Below are positions 46,690 through 56,286 of a DNA stretch of 64,000 nucleotides, piece after piece. Made by a program: the position numbers and the translations under genes. The notes beneath the pieces were generated by a model. The model saw only the letters and a list, made by a program, of their open reading frames with translations. It did no database searches and was not told where the DNA came from. The DNA is from Lautropia dentalis (GTDB lineage: Bacteria > Pseudomonadota > Gammaproteobacteria > Burkholderiales > Burkholderiaceae_E), in contig NZ_RRUE01000002.1 in the NCBI RefSeq assembly GCF_003892345.1, positions 1-64,000 of the forward strand. The letters run 5' to 3'. Each line of letters begins with the position of its first letter. Within the stretch, counting starts at the first letter, position 1.

Positions 46690-48441
46690 GTGTCTGCAAA
46701 TCTTCAACCCCATGCAAAACCCGACCATGCTGGCAAGGCCGAACCCGCGCCCATGCCGGGTCTGGCCCGGGTGCTGATCCAGCACCAGCTGCTGTCGGCC
46801 GAGCAGGCCCGCGAGGCGCTGGCCAAGGTGCAGGCAACCGAGAACGGCAACCTGCTCGACGAGCTGGTCATCAACAGCAAGGTGCTGAACCCGGCCCGGC
46901 TGGCGCTCTTCCTGGCCGAAACCTTCGGCATGCCGGTAATGGATCTGGCCAGCCTGGACTTTGCCACGCTGCCGCTGGACCAGATCGACCGCAAGCTGCT
47001 GGCCGAGACGCGGGTGATTCCGCTGATCAAGCGCGGCAACCGCCTCACGGTGCTGCTGTCGGACCCGACCGACCACCAGGCCATCGAGCGGGTGAAGTTC
47101 CAGCAGCAGGCCATCATCGACCCCATCGTGGTCGAGCACTCCAAACTGGTCAAGCTGATCCAGAACCTGGACCAGAGCACGGCCGACAAGCTGGCCGACC
47201 TGATCGGCGACGTGGAAGAGGAAGCCGGCGTGACCGACGGCGCCGTGGCTCTGGAAGACAATGCCGACGTGGACGACGCCCCGATCGTGCGCTTCCTGCA
47301 GAAGGTGCTGATGGACGCCATCCAGGGCGGTGCCTCGGACATCCACTTCGAACCGTACGAAAAGTTCTATCGCATCCGCTTCCGGGTGGACGGCGAGCTG
47401 CGCGAGATCACCCAGCCACCGCTGGTGATCAAGGACAAGCTGGCTTCGCGCATCAAGGTCATCTCGCGGCTGGACATCTCGGAAAAACGGGTGCCGCAGG
47501 ATGGCCGGATGAAGCTGGTGATCTCCAGCAACCGCGCCATCGATTTCCGGGTCTCCACGCTGCCCACGCTGTTCGGCGAAAAGATCGTGATGCGTATTCT
47601 GGACCCGTCGTCGGCCAAGCTGGGCATCGATGCCCTGGGCTACGATCCGGACCAGAAAAAGGCACTGACCGAGGCCATTGCCCGCCCCTACGGCATGGTG
47701 CTGGTGACGGGCCCGACCGGTTCCGGTAAAACCGTGTCGCTCTACACCTGCCTGAACATCCTGAACCAGCCCGGGGTGAACATCGCCACCGCAGAGGACC
47801 CGGCCGAGATCAACCTGCCCGGCATCAACCAGGTCAACGTCAACGACAAAGCGGGCCTGACCTTTGCGGCCGCGCTGAAATCCTTCCTGCGTCAGGATCC
47901 GGACATCATCATGGTGGGTGAGATCCGGGACCTGGAAACCGCCGACATCGCCATCAAGGCCGCGCAGACCGGTCACATGGTGATGTCCACGCTGCACACC
48001 AACGACGCACCGACCACGCTGACCCGTCTGATGAACATGGGTGTGGCACCGTTCAACATCGCCTCGTCGGTCATTCTGATCACCGCGCAGCGTCTGGCCC
48101 GCCGCCTGTGCACGCAGTGCAAGCAGCCGGTGGATCTGGACGACGATGCCCTGCTGGCCGCCGGCTTTTCCGAAGACGATCTGGACGGCAGCTGGCGCCC
48201 GTACAAGGCCGTGGGCTGCGAGCGCTGCAATGGCTCGGGCTACAAGGGCCGGGTGGGCATTTATCAGGTGATGCCGATTTCCGAAGAGATCCAGCGCATC
48301 ATCCTCAATTCCGGCAATGCCATGGAAATTGCCGCCCAGGCCAAACGCGAGGGCGTCAACGATCTGCGGACCTCGGGGCTGATCAAGGTAAAACAGGGCC
48401 TGACCACCATCGAGGAAGTGCTGGGCGTGACGAACGAATAA
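46690..48441 (+). CDS. pilB: type IV pilus assembly ATPase PilB
   Basis: 583 residues from a GTG at 46690, with GAGGA ten bases upstream; an in-frame ATG at 46648 is an alternative but lacks a ribosome site. N-terminal MshE-like domain, then GSPII_E ATPase: ASDIHFEPYEKFYRIRFRVDG, Walker A GPTGSGKT, Asp box PEIRDLETADIAIKAA-type (GEIRDLET), His box TGHMVMSTLHTNDAPTT, and a tetracysteine zinc motif CTQC...CERCNGSGYKGR. Drives pilus extension. Followed by pilC and pilD; no pilin gene is in the window. Confidence 0.94.
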   Translation: MSANLQPHAKPDHAGKAEPAPMPGLARVLIQHQLLSAEQAREALAKVQATENGNLLDELVINSKVLNPARLALFLAETFGMPVMDLASLDFATLPLDQIDRKLLAETRVIPLIKRGNRLTVLLSDPTDHQAIERVKFQQQAIIDPIVVEHSKLVKLIQNLDQSTADKLADLIGDVEEEAGVTDGAVALEDNADVDDAPIVRFLQKVLMDAIQGGASDIHFEPYEKFYRIRFRVDGELREITQPPLVIKDKLASRIKVISRLDISEKRVPQDGRMKLVISSNRAIDFRVSTLPTLFGEKIVMRILDPSSAKLGIDALGYDPDQKKALTEAIARPYGMVLVTGPTGSGKTVSLYTCLNILNQPGVNIATAEDPAEINLPGINQVNVNDKAGLTFAAALKSFLRQDPDIIMVGEIRDLETADIAIKAAQTGHMVMSTLHTNDAPTTLTRLMNMGVAPFNIASSVILITAQRLARRLCTQCKQPVDLDDDALLAAGFSEDDLDGSWRPYKAVGCERCNGSGYKGRVGIYQVMPISEEIQRIILNSGNAMEIAAQAKREGVNDLRTSGLIKVKQGLTTIEEVLGVTNE

Positions 48442-48610
48442 GACATCCTTCCATCCAACGGCAGTTTCATGACGCGCCCGCCCGCACCCTGAGCACCGCC
48501 AGCCCCTGGCAGCAGCACATGGCCCGCAGACAGGCGCATCCCGCAAGGACAGGCACATCCCGCCAGTTTTCCCGACGACCGAAACGCATACACCGGAGTG
48601 ACACACTGAC

Positions 48611-49858
48611 ATGGCAGCCACAACGACAGCCGCAGCCAGGGCTGCGCGCGAGAAACCGAAGGTCAAGGAATACACCTTCGTCTGGGAGGGACGCGACCGG
48701 GCAGGCAAGACGCTCAAGGGCGAGACCCGTGCCAGCGGCGAAACGGTGGTGGTGAACACCCTGCGGCGCCAGGGCATCGTGGTGACGCGCATCAAGAAGC
48801 AGCGCTACAAGGCCGCGCGCGGCAAGATCCAGGACAAGGACATCACGCTGTTCACCCGCCAGCTGGCCACCATGATGAAGGCCGGCGTGCCGCTGCTGCA
48901 GGCCTTCGACATCGTGGCCAAGGGGACCGACAACGGTGCGGTGGCCAAGCTGTTCACCGACATCAAGGCCGATGTGGAAACGGGTACCTCGCTGTCGCAG
49001 GCCTTCCGCAAATACCCGCTGTATTTCGACAACCTGTTCTGCAACCTGGTGGGTGCCGGTGAACAGGCCGGTATTCTGGACGACCTGCTGGACCGGCTGG
49101 CGATGTACAAGGAGAAGATGGAGGCCATCAAGGCCAAGATCAAATCCGCCCTCTTCTACCCGACGGCCGTGATGGTGGTGGCCTTCATCGTGGTGGCAGT
49201 GATCATGCTGTTCGTGGTGCCGGCCTTCAAGAGCGTGTTCGAGAGCTTCGGCGCCGACCTGCCGGCCCCCACGCTGTTCGTGATGGCGCTGTCCGATTAC
49301 TTCGTGGCCAACTGGTACATCATCTTCGGGGGTATCGGTCTGGGCATCTACTTCTTCCTGCAGGCGTGGAAGCGCTCGCCGAAGATGCAGATGTTCATGG
49401 ACCGCCTGTTCCTGAAGCTGCCCATCTTCGGTCCGGTGATCCGCAAGGCCACCATCGCCCGCTGGCTGCGCACGCTGTCCACCATGTTCGCCGCCGGTGT
49501 GCCGCTGGTGGAGGCGCTGGATTCGGTGGGCGGTGCCGCCGGCAACGTGGTGTACCTGCAGGCCACCAAAAAGATCCAGCAGGAAGTGTCCACCGGTACC
49601 AGCCTGACCGTGGCCATGAACAATGCCAACGTGTTCCCGAACATGGTGCTGCAGATGGCCTCGATCGGCGAGGAATCCGGTTCGCTGGATTCGATGCTGG
49701 GCAAATCGGCCGACGTGTACGAGCGCGAGGTGGATGATGCGGTGGAGGGGCTGTCGTCCCTGATGGAACCGCTGATCATGGTGGTGCTGGGCACGCTGAT
49801 CGGCGGCCTGGTGGTGGCCATGTACCTGCCGATCTTCAAGCTGGGTCAGGTGGTGTAA
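48611..49858 (+). CDS. pilC: type IV pilus inner-membrane platform protein PilC
   Basis: 415 residues. Two GspF domains (about 75-200 and 275-400), each with L-F-T-R-Q-L-A-T-M-x-x-A-G-V-P-L type and W-L-R-T-L-S-T-M-F-A-A-G-V-P-L, plus three membrane helices. VKEYTFVWEGRDRAGKTLKGE opens the conserved part after an Ala-rich 20-residue start. Interacts with PilB. Preceded by a 170-base gap containing two ACAGGC(A/G)CATCCCGC repeats. Confidence 0.94.
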   Translation: MAATTTAAARAAREKPKVKEYTFVWEGRDRAGKTLKGETRASGETVVVNTLRRQGIVVTRIKKQRYKAARGKIQDKDITLFTRQLATMMKAGVPLLQAFDIVAKGTDNGAVAKLFTDIKADVETGTSLSQAFRKYPLYFDNLFCNLVGAGEQAGILDDLLDRLAMYKEKMEAIKAKIKSALFYPTAVMVVAFIVVAVIMLFVVPAFKSVFESFGADLPAPTLFVMALSDYFVANWYIIFGGIGLGIYFFLQAWKRSPKMQMFMDRLFLKLPIFGPVIRKATIARWLRTLSTMFAAGVPLVEALDSVGGAAGNVVYLQATKKIQQEVSTGTSLTVAMNNANVFPNMVLQMASIGEESGSLDSMLGKSADVYEREVDDAVEGLSSLMEPLIMVVLGTLIGGLVVAMYLPIFKLGQVV

Positions 49859-49876
49859 TAACATCCGACAGGACGC

Positions 49877-49914
49877 GGGGGCGGTCAGGCTTTGCCGGCC
49901 GCCCCTGTTCATTT
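49877..49914 (+). terminator. possible hairpin terminator after pilC
   Basis: GGGGCGG pairs with CCGCCCC around a 14-base loop, followed by TGTTCATTTT. The T run is weak, and pilD follows at once, so it may only attenuate. Confidence 0.4.
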
Positions 49915-49926
49915 TCAGGGCAGAAC

Positions 49927-50976
49927 ATGGGTATCGAGGACATCTACTGGATCACGCCGGAATTCTCGGTGGCGGTGGCCGGCATCGTCGGGCTGCTGGT
50001 GGGCAGCTTTCTGAACGTGGTCATCCACCGGCTGCCGCTGATGATGCAGCGGCAGTGGGAAGACGAGATGCAGGCGATGATGGCGGAAACCGCCGCACGG
50101 CAGACGCCAGACGGGACCGGGGAAGCTTCGGCCGTGCCCGCAGACGGCGTAACCATGTCGCGGCAGGAACATCCCGGCACGGCAGCGAGCGAGGCACAGG
50201 CCCCGGCACCTGCACATGCAGCTGGTGCCCCGTCCCCTGTACCTGCTGGCAGCGCCCCCCGGGAAACCTTCAACCTGATGGTGCCGCGCTCGCGCTGTCC
50301 GCACTGCGGCCATCAGATCACGGCGCTGGAGAACGTTCCGGTGCTGTCGTGGCTGTGCCTGCGCGGAAAATGCCGGCAGTGCCGCACCCCCATTCCGGTG
50401 CGCTATCCGGCGGTGGAGCTGCTGACGGGCGTACTGGCTGCAGCCAGCGTGTGGCACCTGGGCTTTGGCATCACGGGCATTGCAGCCGCGCTTTTCTGCT
50501 GCGTGCTGGTGGCGCTGACCTTCATCGATTTCGACACGCAACTGCTGCCCGACAGCCTGACGCTGCCGCTGCTGTGGGGCGGGCTGCTGCTCAATCTCAC
50601 CAGCGGAGCCATGGCGCCGCTGTCCGATGCCGTCATCGGCGCCATGGCCGGCTACCTGTCGCTGTGGAGCGTGTACTGGCTGTTCAGACTGCTCACCGGC
50701 CGCGAGGGCATGGGCTATGGCGACTTCAAGCTGCTGGCCGCGCTGGGCGCATGGTTCGGCTGGCAGGCACTGCCCGCCATCATCCTGATGTCGTCGGTGA
50801 TCGGTGCGGTGGTGGGGGTTTCGCTGATCGTGTTCCGCAACCACGGGCGCCAGCAGCCCATTCCGTTCGGCCCGTATCTGGCCGGTGCCGGGCTGGCCAT
50901 GCTGTTCTTCGGCGGGCAGGTGATGGCGCTGATGGGCATGGGGGCGCCCGTATCGGTGATGGCCACGGGTGGATGA
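49927..50976 (+). CDS. pilD: prepilin peptidase/N-methyltransferase PilD
   Basis: 349 residues. GLLVGSFLNVVIHRLPLMMQRQWE opens it; Zn-binding pairs RCPHCGHQ and CRQCRTP near 120-155; catalytic Asp residues in FIDFDTQLLPD and GYGDFKLLAALGAW. Eight membrane helices. Cleaves and methylates type IV prepilins. An Ala/Pro-rich insertion of about 50 residues separates the first helix and the zinc motif; most PilD proteins are 280-290 residues. Last of pilBCD. Its last codons lie in a 17-bp repeat. Confidence 0.94.
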   Translation: MGIEDIYWITPEFSVAVAGIVGLLVGSFLNVVIHRLPLMMQRQWEDEMQAMMAETAARQTPDGTGEASAVPADGVTMSRQEHPGTAASEAQAPAPAHAAGAPSPVPAGSAPRETFNLMVPRSRCPHCGHQITALENVPVLSWLCLRGKCRQCRTPIPVRYPAVELLTGVLAAASVWHLGFGITGIAAALFCCVLVALTFIDFDTQLLPDSLTLPLLWGGLLLNLTSGAMAPLSDAVIGAMAGYLSLWSVYWLFRLLTGREGMGYGDFKLLAALGAWFGWQALPAIILMSSVIGAVVGVSLIVFRNHGRQQPIPFGPYLAGAGLAMLFFGGQVMALMGMGAPVSVMATGG

Positions 50977-51038
50977 CGGCCACGGACGGGTAATGGCCAC
51001 GGGCGAGTGACGGCCAGAGGCGGATGACGGCCAGACGT
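50954..51038. repeat. 17-bp tandem repeat, five copies, at the pilD-coaE junction
   Basis: Five consecutive 17-bp units, consensus GGGTGATGGCCACGGGC with few changes, starting in the last seven codons of pilD and ending 20 bases before coaE. Confidence 0.8.
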
Positions 51039-51058
51039 CTGCCCGTCACAATAACCAC

Positions 51059-51850
51059 ATGAAAACAGAACATGATCTGCTGACCATCGGCATCACCGGC
51101 GGCATCGGCAGCGGCAAGAGCGCGGTGGCCGACCTTTTCATCCGGCATGGCGCAGCGCTGATTGATACCGATGCCATTGCCCACGCACTGACGGCACCGG
51201 GCGGCGGCGCCATCGGGGCCATCCGGCAGGCGTTTGGTGACGGCATGATCGCCCCGGACGGCCGCATGGACCGGGCAGCGATGCGGGCACGGGTGTTTGC
51301 CGATCCGCCCGAACGCAAACGGCTGGAAGGCATTCTGCATCCGCTGATCCAGCAGGAGGCGCAGCGGCAGCTGGCCGCGCTGGCAGGCGCGGGCCTTCAA
51401 ACAGCGGCTTCCCACACGGCAGACCTCCAGACGGCAGACACAGCCGGTGCCGGCATGCCCCCAGGCACCGCCCCTGCCGGAAAGCAGACCACGACGGGTG
51501 TGGAACGCGCAGACATCCACACCACGACAGCTGAAGAACGCCCTGCCTCCCTGGTTCACCGCCCGCCCTACGTGCTGGTGGCCGTGCCGCTGCTGGTGGA
51601 GTCGGGGCACTGGCAGCAGCGCGTGGACCGGGTGCTGGTGGTGGATTGCCCGGAGGACGTCCAGGTGGCGCGGGTGATGGCCCGCTCGGGGCTGGCAGAG
51701 GCGCAAGTACGGGCGATCATGGCCTCGCAGGCCAGCCGGGAACGTCGTCTGGCCGTGGCCGACGACGTAATCGACAACGGCGGCAGCCTGGAAGAAACGG
51801 CGGCGCAGGTGGCGGCCCTGCACCAGCGGTATCTGACGCTGGGGACATAG
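51059..51850 (+). CDS. coaE: dephospho-CoA kinase CoaE with inserted linker
   Basis: 263 residues. P-loop GITGGIGSGKSAVADLF, DTDAIAH, HPLIQQEA, VAVPLLVESG and RVLVVDCPEDVQVARVMARSG are standard CoaE. Phosphorylates dephospho-CoA in the last step of CoA synthesis. About 55 residues of Thr/Ala-rich, periodic sequence (residues 115-168, with repeated Q-T-A and H-T-T) interrupt the fold between HPLIQQEAQRQLAAL and YVLVAVPLL; usual length is about 205. Confidence 0.93.
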   Translation: MKTEHDLLTIGITGGIGSGKSAVADLFIRHGAALIDTDAIAHALTAPGGGAIGAIRQAFGDGMIAPDGRMDRAAMRARVFADPPERKRLEGILHPLIQQEAQRQLAALAGAGLQTAASHTADLQTADTAGAGMPPGTAPAGKQTTTGVERADIHTTTAEERPASLVHRPPYVLVAVPLLVESGHWQQRVDRVLVVDCPEDVQVARVMARSGLAEAQVRAIMASQASRERRLAVADDVIDNGGSLEETAAQVAALHQRYLTLGT

Positions 51851-52088
51851 CCCGCCCTGCTTCGCCTGTTTTCAGCCATCCGGCGGCTGGCGGGCGACGG
51901 CTGGCTGGAGCGGCCTGTCGGGAAGGTTATCATCGGGGGGATCGGCAGGGGAGACACGGCGCGTGCCGTGAACGCATGCGTCCCCGCGGCACACCACGGG
52001 TGTTTCCCCTGCTTCGAAGCTTCGACGTGCTGCACCGGTCCGCGCATGATGACCGGCCAGCACTGCCTCTGCCTCACCCAGTAAGCCC

Positions 52089-52844
52089 ATGATCATCTAC
52101 CTGCACCCCTTCAACGAACGGGTCCGCACCATGCTGCGACTCGACGAGCTGTATCGCCGCTTCGAGCGGCTGGTGTCGCGCAACGATGCGCTGTCGCACC
52201 ATGCGGCGCTGGGCGCGCTGTTCGAGATCATGGAGCTGTCGTCGCGTGCCGAGGTACGCACGGACCTGCTGCACGAGCTGGAGCGCCAGCGGCAGACGCT
52301 GATGTCGTTCCGGGATGATCCGGACGTGGCCGTGGATGCGCTGTCGTCCATTCTGGACGAGATCGAGGATGCCGCCACCGCACTGCAGCGCAGTGCCAGC
52401 AAGGCCGGACAGTCGCTGCGCGAGAACGACTGGCTGATGAACATCCGCAGCCGCAGCGTGATTGCCGGCTGCAGCTTCCAGGTGGACCTGCCCTTCTATT
52501 ATGCGTGGCAGCACCGGGCGCCCGAGGAACGGCGCGAGGCCATCATCGAGTGGGCGCGCCCGTTCGGCCCGGTACGCGAGGCGCTGACCATCGTGCTGCG
52601 CCTGCTGCGCGAATCGGGCCAGCGCAGCCGGGTCACGTCACAGAACGGCAGCTACCAGCAGCAGCTGGGCGGCAAGACCTACCAGCTGGCCGAAATCCAT
52701 CTGGACGAGACACTGGGCGCCATTCCGGAGTTCTCGGCCAACAAGTACATGCTGTGGATCCGCTTCGGGCGGCTGGACCGCGAGTTCCAGACCCGGCCCT
52801 ACGAGGGCAGCGTGGACTTCGAGCTGAGTCTGTGCAATCTGTAA
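52089..52844 (+). CDS. zapD: cell division protein ZapD
   Basis: 251 residues. IIYLHPFNERVRTMLRLDELYRRFERL matches the family start, VDLPFYYAWQH and IHLDETLGAIPEFSANKYMLWIRF are diagnostic. ZapD cross-links FtsZ filaments. Found in the conserved order coaE-zapD-yacG. Confidence 0.95.
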   Translation: MIIYLHPFNERVRTMLRLDELYRRFERLVSRNDALSHHAALGALFEIMELSSRAEVRTDLLHELERQRQTLMSFRDDPDVAVDALSSILDEIEDAATALQRSASKAGQSLRENDWLMNIRSRSVIAGCSFQVDLPFYYAWQHRAPEERREAIIEWARPFGPVREALTIVLRLLRESGQRSRVTSQNGSYQQQLGGKTYQLAEIHLDETLGAIPEFSANKYMLWIRFGRLDREFQTRPYEGSVDFELSLCNL

Positions 52845-52928
52845 GCCCGTGCTGATGGGATGGATGCCGGCCAGCCTCCCTCTGCGGGGGGAGTTGTGTG
52901 CCGCTCTCCCCGTCCCCATCTCCGTTCG

Positions 52929-53144
52929 ATGAGTACCGACGCCCCCACCCCTCGCCGCATCACCGTCAACTGCCCGACCTGTCAGGGACCGGCGCTGTTC
53001 GCCCCGGAAAACCGCTGGCGCCCGTTCTGTTCGGAGCGCTGCCGGATGATCGATCTGGGTGCCTGGGCCAATGACGAGTACGTGGTGCCCGGCCAGCCCG
53101 TCGAGGCGGATGATGACATTCCGCCGGAGGGGATGCGGCATTGA
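52929..53144 (+). CDS. yacG: DNA gyrase inhibitor YacG (zinc protein)
   Basis: 71 residues. CPTCQGP and [19 protein letters not shown] give the four zinc cysteines and the family signature. Start 52929 ([10 protein letters not shown]). The stop overlaps the region of the next gene. Length is normal. Confidence 0.95.
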   Translation: MSTDAPTPRRITVNCPTCQGPALFAPENRWRPFCSERCRMIDLGAWANDEYVVPGQPVEADDDIPPEGMRH

Positions 53145-53149
53145 GCGCA

Positions 53150-53425
53150 ATGTTTGAACAAAGCAGCGGCAATGTCTATGCCGACCTGGGTTATGAGGAT
53201 CCGGAAGGGATGCAGATCAAGGCCCAGCTCGTGACATACATTGCAGACATCATGAAACGCCGTCGATGGTCACTACGCCAGACCGCGACAACACTGAACT
53301 TCGATGAAACGGAACTGTCGCGACTACTGGCTGGACAATTCCGGCACATCAATGCATCCGTGCTGGCATCCCGGCTCCAGAAAGCGAACCTCAGCCAAGA
53401 AGCTTTGCTGAAACGGTGGAAATGA
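53150..53425 (+). CDS. XRE-type regulator, HigA-like, without toxin partner
   Basis: 91 residues: GNVYADLGYEDPEGMQIKAQLVTYIADIMKRRRWSLRQTATTLNFDETELSRLLAGQFRHI. The HTH is at about 40-80. The 'A-D-L-G-x-x-x-A/P-E-x-M' N-terminus is typical of antitoxins or stand-alone regulators of the HTH_37 type. It starts just behind yacG (a TTG three codons earlier is possible); no RelE-like gene precedes it, so the toxin has been lost or it works alone. Confidence 0.75.
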   Translation: MFEQSSGNVYADLGYEDPEGMQIKAQLVTYIADIMKRRRWSLRQTATTLNFDETELSRLLAGQFRHINASVLASRLQKANLSQEALLKRWK

Positions 53426-53768
53426 AAGCATCCGCCTGCTCGACAAGTTGTCGTGCTTCCTCCTTCTCCACCGGATCGCCGTTGTAGTCAGCAATGAGGC
53501 GGGATGTTTCGGCCTGCTTCAACATGCGGCCGGTATCCTTGGGTAACGGGCCGTTTCGCACAAAGCTGTTACTGAACGCATTCAGTACGCCTTTGTGAGT
53601 CTTCCCAACGTCCAAACCAACTGTCAACAAAGCGGCGCGGGCCGCATCGAACATCGCATAATACGCCCGATTGCTCGCACCATCTGCATCCCCCGCCTCC
53701 AGCAACAATCTGGCAGACCGGATAGCTTGGGCTGCCTTCATCATCAGTGCCTCGGGCGTCATAGCCAC
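53391..53768 (-). CDS. HEPN-domain protein of an NTase/HEPN pair
   Basis: 125 residues. MAMTPEALMMKAAQAIRSARLLLEAGDADGASNRAYYAMFDAARAALL is the standard PF05168-type HEPN opening (NRAYYAMF-D-A). The family pairs with a minimal nucleotidyltransferase; here that gene overlaps it by ten bases upstream. The R-x4-H ribonuclease motif is not obvious, unlike in the HepT at 5028. Convergent with and overlapping the XRE gene by 35 bases. Likely a toxin-antitoxin or metabolic pair; function open. Confidence 0.78.
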   Translation of the reverse strand: MAMTPEALMMKAAQAIRSARLLLEAGDADGASNRAYYAMFDAARAALLTVGLDVGKTHKGVLNAFSNSFVRNGPLPKDTGRMLKQAETSRLIADYNGDPVEKEEARQLVEQADAFISTVSAKLLG

Positions 53769-54097
53769 ACCCCTTCGCTGACGATATTACGCAACAGTGC
53801 CGGATTGCTGTGGCGTTCCGGGCTTTGCCATTCATCCAGCCAGATGGGCAGCGGCGAGATGTTGATGCCGGTATCCAGCAGAACATCGTAAGCGATGTCG
53901 CCCATTGCCAGCGCGGTACGCATGAGAGGCAGATGCGGACCATCGAGCAGAACAGCAAGGTCGGCATCACTCTCCGGTTGATGGGTACCCCGGGCACGGC
54001 TGCCGTAGACAATGGCACCAGCAACGGGATACTGACCGGAAATGCGCCCGAGAAACCTGCGAGCTGCGGCTTCGGTGTCTGAGTCGAGTTTGCCCAT
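53759..54097 (-). CDS. minimal nucleotidyltransferase of an NTase/HEPN pair
   Basis: 112 residues. IVYGSRARGTHQPESDADLAVLLDG has the G-S-x10-D-x-D signature near 33-50; the third Asp lies in AYDVLLDT. Start 54097, with AGGA upstream. It overlaps the HEPN gene. Substrate of the transfer is unknown; by analogy it could AMPylate the HEPN protein. Confidence 0.8.
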   Translation of the reverse strand: MGKLDSDTEAAARRFLGRISGQYPVAGAIVYGSRARGTHQPESDADLAVLLDGPHLPLMRTALAMGDIAYDVLLDTGINISPLPIWLDEWQSPERHSNPALLRNIVSEGVWL

Positions 54098-54138
54098 GGG
54101 TAGATCCTGCCTGCATAAAAAGGCGCTGACCGGCCTTT

Positions 54139-55368
54139 CTACCACACCCCACGCTGCATGGCCACGCCCTGGGCGCCGGCCTGCAGGGCGTTGGGCAGAT
54201 GGGCAGGGAGCATACCTCCCAGTGCGTAGACGGGGATGGGGGCAGCGGCCAGCATCTGCGCAAAGGCGGCCCAGCCCAGTCCGGCACTGCCCGGGTGGCT
54301 GCGCGTGGGAAGCACCGGGCCGTATACGGCCAGGTCCAGTTGCAGCAAGCCGGCTCGCTGCAGGTCTTCCACGCTGTGGCACGAGGCAGCGATCAGCGGG
54401 TATTCACTACGCAATATCTGCAGATTCTTCTGGCCGGCCCAGCCGCACGCAGAAGCCTGCATCTCATTCTGCACATCACCTCCCGACCGGGACAGTGCCC
54501 GCAAATCTGCCCCGGTCAGATGCAACCCACCTCGGGTGCGTTCCGCGGCAAGGCGGGCGGCCTGTTCGGGATGGCGACTGCTGACCAGCACGCGCACGTC
54601 ATGGCCCTCGAGGCGCGCCAGGGTTTCGGTCAGCAGATGCGAGAAGGCGTCTGCGGGCAGGTCGGGCTCACGCAGCAGCAGCAAACGCGGCAAGCTCCGG
54701 CTTGCCCAGCGGATCACCGCTGACTCACCGGCATCAGCCCCTGCCGAAGCGGGAGCGTCGCGCTCCGCTTCTGCATCAACGGAAACATCACGCCCCACCG
54801 CCGCTACAGAAACGGCTCGAGCAGAAGCCCCCACCCCAGGCACGGCAGGCGCTGCTCTCGAAGAGGCAGCGGCGGATGCCGGTATGGCATGCCCCCCCTC
54901 CAGCCACGACGACAGGCGCGCCAGCCACGTGTCGATACCCTGCCCGGCCGCGTCAGAAATGACATAAACCGGCGAGAGCTGCAACCAGCGGATCAGGTCG
55001 ACGGAGGCCGGCAGCAGCGGGTCGAGGTTGACGGTATCGAGCGCACACCAGGCAAGCTGCTGTCCCTCGCGGCCGCGGGGCTCACCCTCCCATGCCGTGA
55101 TGCGCCGGAAGAACAGCCGCACGTGGGCGTGTTCGTAGACATGCTCGCGTACCACCCAGGGCGACGAGGCCAGCACGCGGATGCCCAGCTCCTCTTCCAG
55201 CTCGCGCGTGACAGCCACTTCGGCGTTTTCGCCGGGTTCGAACTTGCCGCCGGGAAACTCCCACCAGCCTTCATAGGGCTTGCCGGCCGGGCGCTGGGCC
55301 AGCAGGACATGGCCGTCCGGACGCATCAGCACGCCGGCGGCAACGTTGACGATTTTGGTCTGGGTCAT
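54139..55368 (-). CDS. Nudix hydrolase (MutT-like) fused to thiamine-phosphate synthase-like domain
   Basis: 409 residues. N-terminal Nudix domain (1-135) with GGKFEPGENAEVAVTRELEEELGI, the full Nudix box, removing oxidised dGTP. The C-terminal half (about 235-409) resembles a ThiE-type TIM barrel: VRVLVSSRHPEQAARLAAERTRGGLHLTG, ASCHSVEDLQRAGLLQLDLAVYGPVLPT, PVYALGGMLPAHLPNALQAGAQGVAMQRG. This fusion is common in beta- and gammaproteobacteria. A roughly 60-residue Ala/Ser/Asp-rich insertion connects the halves. Confidence 0.9.
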   Translation of the reverse strand: MTQTKIVNVAAGVLMRPDGHVLLAQRPAGKPYEGWWEFPGGKFEPGENAEVAVTRELEEELGIRVLASSPWVVREHVYEHAHVRLFFRRITAWEGEPRGREGQQLAWCALDTVNLDPLLPASVDLIRWLQLSPVYVISDAAGQGIDTWLARLSSWLEGGHAIPASAAASSRAAPAVPGVGASARAVSVAAVGRDVSVDAEAERDAPASAGADAGESAVIRWASRSLPRLLLLREPDLPADAFSHLLTETLARLEGHDVRVLVSSRHPEQAARLAAERTRGGLHLTGADLRALSRSGGDVQNEMQASACGWAGQKNLQILRSEYPLIAASCHSVEDLQRAGLLQLDLAVYGPVLPTRSHPGSAGLGWAAFAQMLAAAPIPVYALGGMLPAHLPNALQAGAQGVAMQRGVW

Positions 55369-55386
55369 GAGGCGTATCTTACGGGA

Positions 55387-56286
55387 TCAGGACAAGCCCA
55401 CCCGCCCCGCCCAGTCCCGCGCAAACTGCCAGGCTACCCGGCCGGAGCGGGAACCGCGCTCCAGCGCCCAGCGCAGGGCATCGGCGCGGGCCAACCCAAT
55501 GGCCGCCTCGTCGGCACCGAAATGCCGCAGCCAGTGGGCCACGACGGCCAGATAATCGTCCTGCCGGAAGGGGTAGAAGGCAATCCACAGGCCGAAGCGC
55601 TCGGAGAGTGACACCTTTTCCTCGGAGGTTTCGCCGGGGTGAATCTCGCCGTCGTCCTGATGGCTGGCCTGCAGGTTTTCCGACAGCATCTCGGGCATCA
55701 GATGCCGGCGGTTGGAGGTGGCGTAGATCAGCACGTTGTCGGCCTGGCCGGCCAGCGAGCCGTCCAGCACTGTCTTCAGGGCCTTGTAGGCGCCCTCGCC
55801 CTGCTCGAACGACAGGTCGTCACAGTAGATGATGAAACGCTCGGGGCGGTGCTGGATGCACTCGACGATCTCGGGCAGGTCGGTGAGCTGGGCCTTGTCC
55901 ACCTCGATCAGGCGCAGCCCCTCGTCGCGAAAGGTGGGCAGGCACGCCTTGACCAGCGACGATTTGCCCGTGCCGCGCGCGCCGGTGAGCAGCACGTTGT
56001 TGGCCGGCAGGCCGCGGACGAACTGGCGGGTATTGGCCTCCACCAGCCGTTTCTGCTCGTCGACGTTCTGCAGGTCTTCCAGCCGCAGGGTGGCCGGGCG
56101 ATGGATGGCGTGCAGCTCGCCCACGCTGCCGAACGGGGTCTGGCGACGCTGCCAGCGAAAGGCGCTGGCCGTCCAGTCCGGCTCGCGGGCCACCAGCAGC
56201 GACTGGTTCAGCTGGGCCAGCAGGGGTTCGACGGCATCGAGCAGACGGCCGAGGCGCACGCGGGTATCAGGATCGGTAATCGGCAT
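55387..56286 (-). CDS. DUF815 family ATPase
   Basis: 299 residues. AAA+ type: Walker [19 protein letters not shown] near 99-116, Walker [11 protein letters not shown], then SNRRHLMPE. The family (DUF815) occurs next to mutT and argJ in most Burkholderiales; function unknown. Overlaps argJ by 20 bases. Confidence 0.92.
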   Translation of the reverse strand: MPITDPDTRVRLGRLLDAVEPLLAQLNQSLLVAREPDWTASAFRWQRRQTPFGSVGELHAIHRPATLRLEDLQNVDEQKRLVEANTRQFVRGLPANNVLLTGARGTGKSSLVKACLPTFRDEGLRLIEVDKAQLTDLPEIVECIQHRPERFIIYCDDLSFEQGEGAYKALKTVLDGSLAGQADNVLIYATSNRRHLMPEMLSENLQASHQDDGEIHPGETSEEKVSLSERFGLWIAFYPFRQDDYLAVVAHWLRHFGADEAAIGLARADALRWALERGSRSGRVAWQFARDWAGRVGLS

